Positions 6,286 through 11,340 of a DNA stretch of 11,340 bases are shown here, one piece after another (positions within the stretch are counted from its first letter, which is position 1; every line of letters starts with the position of its first letter). The notes under the pieces are model-generated. The model saw only the letters and a list, made by a program, of their open reading frames with translations, did not search any database and was not told the DNA's origin. The position numbers were made by a program, and so were the translations under genes. Source of the DNA: Christensenellaceae bacterium (GTDB lineage: Bacteria; Bacillota; Clostridia; Christensenellales; CAAEEZ01); assembly GCA_020024085.1 (NCBI GenBank), contig JAHHUG010000042.1, forward strand, positions 1 to 11,340, in the 5' to 3' direction.

Positions 6286-6317
6286 TAAAAAAGAAAATAA
6301 ACGAAAAGGTAGAAATA

Positions 6318-7307
6318 ATGATTACATTAGAACCTAGTAGAAAACCAAATAAAAATCAACAAGCACAAATTGATAGAAAATATGGTATGTTTATACACTT
6401 TGGTATAAACACATTTAACGACACCGAGTGGTCTGATGGAAAACTACCTATTGAAAGCTACAACCCACCTGAAATAGATGCTGATGGCTGGATTAAAAAT
6501 GCCTACGAGGCTGGTATGAGTTATGTTATATTGATATGCAAGCACCACGATGGATTCTGCCTTTGGGACACTAACACAACAACCTACTCCGTAAACCACT
6601 CAAGTAACAAAACTGATGTAGTTGCTGAAGTTTCTAAAGCTTGCAAAAAATATGGTATAAAACTTGGGCTTTACTATTCACTTTGGGATAGGCACGAGAA
6701 ATGCTACAAAAACCACGAAGAATATGTAGAATATATGTGTAAACACTTAACCGAATTACTTGGTGGTAAATATGGAGAAATTTGTGAAGTATGGCTAGAT
6801 GGTGGCTGGGATAAGAAAACTAAATTATGGAATATCCCTAAACTATACGACCTTATACACACCTTGCAACCAAACTGCGTTTGCTCTACCAATGTAACCA
6901 TTGCTCCACCTTATCGCAAGAAATCTATTAACAAATACCTTCCTCAAAGATATAAAGAAGGTATGCCAATTAGATATTTCCCTAGCGACTTTAGGCTATG
7001 GGACCCTAACTTTACAAGGGTAGATGACCCCAAACTATACTCTCATAATGGCAAACTTTACTACCTACCTTTTGAGGCGACAATCTGCATAAGAAATATG
7101 CGAAATTGGTTTTGGGACCCAAAATACACAAAGGATAAATTAGTAGGTGTTGACTTTATAGTAGACAAGTACAACTTGCTTGTAAATAGCGATAATGTGC
7201 TTGTTGTTAATGTCGCACCAAATATCTACGGCAAACAAGAAACTGAAGATATCGCTCACCTACTTGAAGTTGCCGACAAGCTAGGAATACGAAGACACTT
7301 TGAATAA
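6318..7307 (+). CDS. alpha-L-fucosidase, GH29 (329 aa)
   Basis: GH29 enzymes cleave alpha-L-fucose from glycans by a retaining mechanism. The N-terminal strand YGMFIHFGINTF, then YVILICKHHDGFCLWD and GLYYSLWDRHE, are the hallmark barrel motifs. The nucleophile is Asp161 in EVWLDGGWD. Glu253 in LPFEATICIRN sits where GH29-B enzymes carry the acid/base Glu before an IRPGWF-like stretch, here NMRNWFW. The length fits the catalytic barrel alone, with no carbohydrate-binding or C-terminal beta domain and no signal peptide: a cytoplasmic enzyme, presumably acting on imported fucosylated oligosaccharides. An ATG at 6276 would add 14 lysine-rich residues, but it lies before the likely transcription start and has a poor ribosome site, whereas AAAGG precedes 6318 by 8 bases. 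The gene stands alone, divergent from the sialidase. Confidence 0.9.
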   Translation: MITLEPSRKPNKNQQAQIDRKYGMFIHFGINTFNDTEWSDGKLPIESYNPPEIDADGWIKNAYEAGMSYVILICKHHDGFCLWDTNTTTYSVNHSSNKTDVVAEVSKACKKYGIKLGLYYSLWDRHEKCYKNHEEYVEYMCKHLTELLGGKYGEICEVWLDGGWDKKTKLWNIPKLYDLIHTLQPNCVCSTNVTIAPPYRKKSINKYLPQRYKEGMPIRYFPSDFRLWDPNFTRVDDPKLYSHNGKLYYLPFEATICIRNMRNWFWDPKYTKDKLVGVDFIVDKYNLLVNSDNVLVVNVAPNIYGKQETEDIAHLLEVADKLGIRRHFE

Positions 7308-7313
7308 AACTAA

Positions 7314-7358
7314 TAAATAAAAGGACACCAATATTTATTGATGCCCTTATTTTTATTC
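7314..7358. terminator. bidirectional terminator between fucosidase and GH31 genes
   Basis: Arms 7321-7333 and 7336-7348 pair over 13 positions. Two A-C mismatches on the plus strand become G-U pairs on the minus strand. A-rich and T-rich flanks lengthen the stem and give T-runs on both sides. It begins 7 bases after the fucosidase stop and would also catch minus-strand transcripts coming from the GH31 gene. Confidence 0.75.
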
Positions 7359-7399
7359 TTATTTACGTAAACTTATACAAATCTTGCTCTAATTTTAGG

Positions 7400-7620
7400 T
7401 TAAAGCCTTCGCCGATAATAAGTAAATTCACCCTTAACTATGTCTTCAGTATAGCTGTTAGTTCCAATTATGCAATTAATTCCATCAACTGCCTAATTGT
7501 ACCATTCTACTTGTTTAGCATAAGGTACAAGATATTTCATTACATCATTTTTTCCCGAACGATTTCAGCAGATACCCATTGATTTGTATTAAACTTTTTC
7601 TTTATAATTTTCGATACAAT
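7400..7620 (-). pseudogene. decayed reading frame of unknown origin
   Basis: Directly behind the GH31 stop, the minus strand reads protein-like text broken by a frame change and a stop. One frame (from about 7615) gives FNTNQWVSAEIVREKMM and stops. A neighbouring frame then gives MKYLVPYAKQVEWYN, a TAG, and AVDGINCIIGTNSYTEDIVK before a final TAA at 7402-7400. The mixed amino-acid use looks like true protein rather than AT-rich noise. I do not recognise the family. It could be the C-terminal remnant of a deleted gene, or a chance series of open stretches. Confidence 0.4.
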
Positions 7621-7625
7621 ATATT

Positions 7626-9644
7626 TTATTTAACAAAAATTTCGTTTTCAATTTCAAGGTCGATTGTTGCATTTGGAATATCAATACCAACGAATTCGTA
7701 TTCTATGGTTTTAGTATCAATATTGCTTAATTTTTCAGCCTTAATTTTATAACCACCATTTTCTTCTGCAATACTAAACTTAATACTGCCATTATCATCA
7801 AATAACTCATAACTACCTGTTCCAACAAACACTTTAACAAGTAGATTTGTGTAGTCAATATCATTGTAATTTCTCTTTAGTAAAGGCAAGAAGCTACCTT
7901 CCTTTGCAAATACTGGATACTCTTGTAGTGGGCAAGTAATATCAAGCACATTGTCTCCCTTATACTTTTTGCCGTTAAAAATATTAATCCAATTACCCTT
8001 TGGTAACCATACATTAACTACACTATCCTTATTTTTGCCTTTTGGTGCTGTTATAGGGCAAACAAGCAAGTTTGATGCAAATATATACTCGTTTCTAAAC
8101 TTTTTGTTGTAGGCATTGTCCTCATCGTAAAAATAGTATAATGGCGAACAAATAGGCACACCATCTCTATTATTTACAATACTTGCAGAATAACAATAAG
8201 CAATCAAACTATGGCGAAGTTGTAGAAAACTAATTGCCTCTTTTTCCACTTCTGGATATAACCAAGGTTCTTTGCTTAAAGTGGTATTAGTTGAATGAAG
8301 TCTATTGATAGGCAAGAAGCAACCAAGTTGTAACCACCTTAAATATAGCTCATTGTTGCCTTTATTCATCATATGTCCACCGATATCATGACTCCACCAA
8401 GTATAGCCGACATTAGAACTAGTGATTGTGAAATATGGTTGAAGTTTTAGACTATTCCAACAAACAATAGTATCCCCCGAAAAACCAAGTGGATATCTTT
8501 GCGAACCAATCCCCGAAAATCTTGACAAGATAATGCCATTATTCTCTCTATTGATATCTAAATAATGATAATGATTAAGCAACCATAGAGGGTCCACTCC
8601 CTTCATTTTGGACTTTGTACCTTGTTGCCAATCTATCCACCAAATATCAACCCCGTCCTTTTCGTAAGGGTGGTGCAAAATATCAAAATAGCTATCTCTA
8701 AAAGTAGTATTAAGCAAGTCAAACTCTACGGGTTGTTTGGTACTAGGGTCTATATGATTAGCTTTTGCCATATCCTCGTATTGCTCCTCAAAATACCTTA
8801 CTCCGTCCTTTGGGTGCAAGTTAAGTGCAACCTTTAGATTCCTTTTGTGTAGTTCATTTAGAAAATCTTTATAATTTGGGAAATACTCCTTTTCAAAGGT
8901 ATAACCTGTCCACCCTCTACCAAACCTAAATACATTTGGAACATCTTTTGGAACATTTTTTACAATATGCCAATCCATATCAACAGTTGATACAGTAAAA
9001 GGAATATCCTTGTTTCTAAACTTATCCATTAAATCCAAATACTCTTTGTCTGTGTAAGCATAATATCTACTCCACCAGTTTCCAAGTGCATATTTAGGAA
9101 TAATAGGTTCTTTACCACTTAGATTATAAAACTCCTTTAGCCCACCAAGATAATCTCTACCAAAAGCAAGGATATAAAAATCTACATAACCATTAGTTCT
9201 ACTGCTAATAGTTCCGTCCTCGTTAAGAATATTTGAACTAGAATCATCAAGAATAGTAACTCCTGACTTTGACATTAGTCCATTAGGTAGCTTTGCAAAA
9301 CCAATATTACCATCAAGAGTCCTGATTGTACCCTTCAAGTTTTGTTTGTTATTAACCTTAACCTCTACACCATTGATATACACCTTGTACTTTAAAGTTG
9401 ATGTATTAATTATGTATTTTCTATCTACTACTTCTATTGTAACAATGTTACCATTCGTAGAAAAAACAGCCTTATCCTTTGAATAATCTCTTGAATATAT
9501 GGCTTGAGTTCGATTATCTACAAAACCATTTGTCGACTTTTCTATTCTTACAACCTTTGCAGAAATCACACTAATACGAGTGTTACCAACTACTATTTGA
9601 TTACTTGGATTTGCCTTTGCTAAACTTTGTGAAAACCTTTTCAT
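7626..9644 (-). CDS. glycoside hydrolase family 31, alpha-glucosidase/alpha-xylosidase-like (672 aa)
   Basis: GH31 enzymes cleave alpha-linked glucose, xylose or related sugars. The N-terminal beta-sandwich covers roughly residues 1-180, the barrel about 182-500, and beta-rich C-terminal domains the rest. Barrel motifs include ALGNWWSRYYAYTD (186-199), TVDMDWH (about 220-226), and the nucleophile Asp338 in WWIDWQQG. Arg375 and the acid/base Asp391 lie in RFSGIGSQRYPLGFSGDT. WIDWQQG differs from the classical WxDMNE of alpha-glucosidases, so the substrate is open: xyloside, galactoside, N-acetylgalactosaminide or sulfoquinovoside cannot be ruled out by eye. The length is typical of a compact GH31. 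No signal peptide: cytoplasmic. ATG 9644 is preferred (AGAAGG 4 bases upstream); a TTG 18 bases earlier has a ribosome site only 1 base away. It appears to be transcribed alone. Confidence 0.92.
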   Translation of the reverse strand: MKRFSQSLAKANPSNQIVVGNTRISVISAKVVRIEKSTNGFVDNRTQAIYSRDYSKDKAVFSTNGNIVTIEVVDRKYIINTSTLKYKVYINGVEVKVNNKQNLKGTIRTLDGNIGFAKLPNGLMSKSGVTILDDSSSNILNEDGTISSRTNGYVDFYILAFGRDYLGGLKEFYNLSGKEPIIPKYALGNWWSRYYAYTDKEYLDLMDKFRNKDIPFTVSTVDMDWHIVKNVPKDVPNVFRFGRGWTGYTFEKEYFPNYKDFLNELHKRNLKVALNLHPKDGVRYFEEQYEDMAKANHIDPSTKQPVEFDLLNTTFRDSYFDILHHPYEKDGVDIWWIDWQQGTKSKMKGVDPLWLLNHYHYLDINRENNGIILSRFSGIGSQRYPLGFSGDTIVCWNSLKLQPYFTITSSNVGYTWWSHDIGGHMMNKGNNELYLRWLQLGCFLPINRLHSTNTTLSKEPWLYPEVEKEAISFLQLRHSLIAYCYSASIVNNRDGVPICSPLYYFYDEDNAYNKKFRNEYIFASNLLVCPITAPKGKNKDSVVNVWLPKGNWINIFNGKKYKGDNVLDITCPLQEYPVFAKEGSFLPLLKRNYNDIDYTNLLVKVFVGTGSYELFDDNGSIKFSIAEENGGYKIKAEKLSNIDTKTIEYEFVGIDIPNATIDLEIENEIFVK

Positions 9645-9689
9645 AATACCTTCTAAAATCAATCCTTTATATCGTTAAATGATTAAAAA

Positions 9690-9704
9690 TTACCATAAAG
9701 GTAA
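9690..9704. promoter_or_regulatory. short palindrome in the GH31 leader
   Basis: TTACC and GGTAA (9690-9694, 9700-9704) form a 5-base inverted repeat around ATAAA, between the candidate GH31 promoter and its start codon. It might be a repressor site, but the arms are short and chance is a fair explanation. Confidence 0.25.
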
Positions 9705-9725
9705 AATCAACCACTTACATTTATA

Positions 9726-9753
9726 ATTATAATACAATAAATTTATAATACAA
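9726..9753 (-). promoter_or_regulatory. candidate promoter of the GH31 gene
   Basis: On the minus strand TTGTAT (9753-9748) and a perfect TATAAT (9731-9726) are 16 bases apart. The -35 box is weak and the surrounding DNA is so AT-rich that other -10-like hexamers exist. The leader would be about 75 nt. Confidence 0.45.
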
Positions 9754-10124
9754 CATTACTAGCAACAATGCAATGTTTATAGTTAAAATAATGTAGATTA
9801 AATTAATATACTGCTTTCTAAATCACTTTGCTTTTACATAAAACAACTAATTATATGACATGCAAATTAGTAGGTGAATTTGATACATTTTTAGAAAAAT
9901 ACAATAAAAGGTTTTTAAAAGTATTCTATAAATACACAATAATTAGAATTAAAAAAAAATTAATAGTAAAAAAATAACATTTATATAACATATTATTTAA
10001 TCTATATTTACCGTAAAAATATAATACTTTCATTCAATTTCCATTGTTTTATTAATAATTGTTTTTATTCAGTCTTAATCTATTGAAATCGGCTATATAA
10101 ATATAACTAATACTTATTTTAATT
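9754..10124. other. AT-rich gap between GH31 and ABC genes, no gene seen
   Basis: The stretch is extremely AT-rich with several A- and T-tracts. A 40-codon open frame on the plus strand (9855-9977) has no ribosome site and ends in a lysine-rich tail typical of AT noise. No promoter for a flanking gene is needed here, because both the ABC operon and the GH31 gene are read leftward and the ABC operon ends at 10178. I see nothing definite in it. Confidence 0.6.
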
Positions 10125-10157
10125 AAAAAATAGAACCTAGCATTATACTAGGTTCTA
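10125..10157 (-). terminator. terminator of the ABC importer operon
   Basis: A perfect 10-base stem (10131-10140 with 10148-10157; arm TAGAACCTAG) has a 7-base loop and, on the minus strand, is followed by TTTTTTAATT. It lies 20 bases after the ATPase stop codon, so the ATPase is the last gene of its operon. Confidence 0.92.
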
Positions 10158-10177
10158 CCGTAGAATATGGAAAAATG

Positions 10178-10963
10178 CTATCTTAGCAAATCTTTTAATT
10201 CTCTTTTATATTTCATAAATTTATTTGAAGTTGCAAAATCTTTTTCACCAGATTTATCTATCACTATTTCCTTTATGATTTGTCCAGGCTTACCCGACAT
10301 AACCAGTATTCTATTAGACAATGTAATTGCCTCATCTAAACTATGCGATATAAAAATTGTAGTTAGATTTAATTGTTTTGATATATCCAAATACCATTCG
10401 TACATTTCATTTTTTGTAATTTCGTCAAGTGCAGAAAATGGCTCATCAAGTAGCATTAAAGGCTTATCCATAAAGTATGTACGCATAAAAGCTGCCCTCT
10501 GTCGCATACCTCCGGAAAGTTCCCTTGGATATTTTTTTTCTGTTCCATCTAAACCAAACTGCTTAAAATATGGAGCTACTTTTTTTCGTGCAATGCTCTT
10601 TTTGAAAATCACATTTTTAATTCTTTCACTTGTAGGCAAACTATATGTTGATTTCCAACTATCCTTTAATCTATATGGTAATGAAACATTATCAATAATA
10701 GTCTTAAAAGGAAATAACAAATCTTTTTGTAACATATAGCTAACCTTGCCAGTTTTGCCGACAATATTTTCGTTATCTAATATAACTTCGCCACTAATAG
10801 GGATATTTAGCCCTGATAATACACCAAATAATGTAGATTTGCCTACACCACTGGTACCTATCAAACAAACTATTTCGCCCTTACTAACAGTAAAATTAAT
10901 ATCCTTAATTATGCTTACTCCATCGTATCCGGCAGTAATATTTTTAACTTCAAGTAAACTCAT
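10178..10963 (-). CDS. ABC importer ATPase of the nitrate/sulfonate/thiamine-precursor family (261 aa)
   Basis: The protein powers import through a membrane permease at the inner face. All nucleotide-binding motifs are present: Walker A GTSGVGKST (36-44), Q-loop MLQKDLLFPF (Gln79), signature LSGGMRQR (149-156), Walker B LMLLDEPFSALD (169-180) and H-loop SHSLDEA (His207). The GTSGVGKST and FSALD forms are typical of the SsuB/TauB/ThiZ group. The helical part between Q-loop and signature is somewhat longer and more basic than usual (about 101-130). ATG 10963 is chosen because it overlaps the TAA of the upstream binding-protein gene by one base (TAATG) and has TAGGAG 4 bases before it; an ATG 18 bases earlier would lie inside that gene's end. 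The coupling to a THI5-like binding protein favours a pyrimidine/thiamine-precursor system, but a sulfonate-type substrate remains possible. No permease gene follows. Confidence 0.92.
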   Translation of the reverse strand: MSLLEVKNITAGYDGVSIIKDINFTVSKGEIVCLIGTSGVGKSTLFGVLSGLNIPISGEVILDNENIVGKTGKVSYMLQKDLLFPFKTIIDNVSLPYRLKDSWKSTYSLPTSERIKNVIFKKSIARKKVAPYFKQFGLDGTEKKYPRELSGGMRQRAAFMRTYFMDKPLMLLDEPFSALDEITKNEMYEWYLDISKQLNLTTIFISHSLDEAITLSNRILVMSGKPGQIIKEIVIDKSGEKDFATSNKFMKYKRELKDLLR

Positions 10964-11340
10964 TATGCTCCTATTTTGCACATTAAGCTAAAGAAACCGT
11001 CCCATCTTGCTTGGTCAATATGTCCCCAATATGGAGCATCACTTTGATATTCTCCTGCAAGGTATTTTTGGCTTTCATAGATTAAATCCTTACTTTCAGC
11101 AAGCTCTGGATTTTCCTTCATTAGAATGTCAGCAGCCTCTTTTGGATTATTAATTGCATATTGATAACCTTTTTCAGTTGCTCTCATGAATGCCTTAACT
11201 GTTTCAGGGTCATTTTTCATTAAATCGTTATTAGCAATAATAACTGGTGTATAGTAGTCAAGGCCTTCAATATCTCTCATCCAAATAAAGTTTGTTTCAA
11301 TACCTGCTTTATCAAGGATAATTTTATCCCAAGCAGCAAA
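10963..11340 (-). CDS. solute-binding protein, NMT1/THI5 (ThiY-like) family, C-terminal part
   Basis: The frame is open to the window edge, so only the last 125 residues are seen and the true start lies beyond 11340. The visible part matches the C-terminal lobe of THI5/NMT1-like binding proteins: ETNFIWMRDIEGLDYYTPV, then VIIANNDLMKNDPETVKAFM, AINNPKEAADILMKENPEL and SQKYLAGEYQ, ending near ARWDGFF. Such lipoproteins bind formylaminopyrimidine/HMP-type thiamine precursors, or in other branches sulfonates or taurine. The end, SLMCKIGA, is shorter than I expect: relatives usually continue for about 15-20 residues with a WLYENGL-like and FTNE-like tail. The stop overlaps the ATPase start (TAATG). 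A TPP riboswitch, if present, would lie upstream outside the window. Confidence 0.85.
   Translation of the reverse strand, partial: FAAWDKIILDKAGIETNFIWMRDIEGLDYYTPVIIANNDLMKNDPETVKAFMRATEKGYQYAINNPKEAADILMKENPELAESKDLIYESQKYLAGEYQSDAPYWGHIDQARWDGFFSLMCKIGA

Noticed and set aside
9855..9977. Open frame of 40 codons on the plus strand in the AT-rich gap
   Set aside because: No ribosome site, lysine-rich end typical of A-tracts, and no recognisable motif.
10167..10739. Open frame of 190 codons on the plus strand
   Set aside because: It is antisense to the ABC ATPase, whose nucleotide-binding motifs are all intact.
10125..11340. TPP riboswitch controlling the thiamine-precursor transporter
   Set aside because: None of the expected riboswitch sequence is inside the window; if present it lies upstream of the truncated binding-protein gene.

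Overview
The window comes from an AT-rich, low-GC Gram-positive bacterium, most probably a host-associated member of the Clostridia. The reasons are the base composition, strong AGGAG/AAGGA ribosome sites, near-consensus sigma-70/SigA promoters, a lipoprotein signal with a classic lipobox, and proteins (a DUF1706/ClbS-like protein, a GH33 sialidase, a THI5-like transporter) of the kind common in gut Firmicutes. I cannot name a species.

Layout. Positions 1-311 hold a tRNA-Thr(GGT) with its own consensus promoter and a perfect hairpin terminator. From 312 to 700 there is no convincing gene, only terminator-like hairpins and short repeats. From 2471 down to 713 on the minus strand lies a two-gene unit with a long leader: a secreted 322-aa protein and a four-helix membrane protein 2 bases behind it, neither of a family I recognise. 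Then follow a ClbS/DUF1706 gene (3179-2661), a MITE-like inverted-repeat element of about 180 bp (3304-3483), and a sialidase/SGNH-esterase unit transcribed leftward from a perfect promoter at 6087-6059. A cytoplasmic GH29 alpha-L-fucosidase (6318-7307) is transcribed divergently from the sialidase. A bidirectional terminator separates it from a convergent GH31 glycosidase (9644-7626), behind which lies a short decayed reading frame. After an AT-rich gap, the right end carries the last two genes of an ABC importer operon for a THI5/ThiY-type pyrimidine (thiamine precursor) or a similar small molecule; its solute-binding gene runs off the window.

How the genes may work together. The sialidase has a signal peptide and a C-terminal membrane anchor, and the SGNH esterase is a predicted lipoprotein, so both should act at the outer face of the membrane. 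A plausible reading, which is inference, is that they jointly remove capping sialic acids (the esterase perhaps taking off O-acetyl groups) from host glycans. The fucosidase and the GH31 enzyme lack signal peptides and would act on imported oligosaccharides. No sialic-acid transporter or catabolic gene is visible, so the pathway is not complete here.

The observations most worth a second look are the unknown secreted/membrane gene pair with its roughly 300-nt leader, the inverted-repeat element with a solo terminal copy next to the sialidase promoter, the palindrome-rich divergent region between sialidase and fucosidase, and the non-classical WIDWQQG nucleophile motif in the GH31 enzyme. I see no CRISPR array, no transposase and no intact phage gene.
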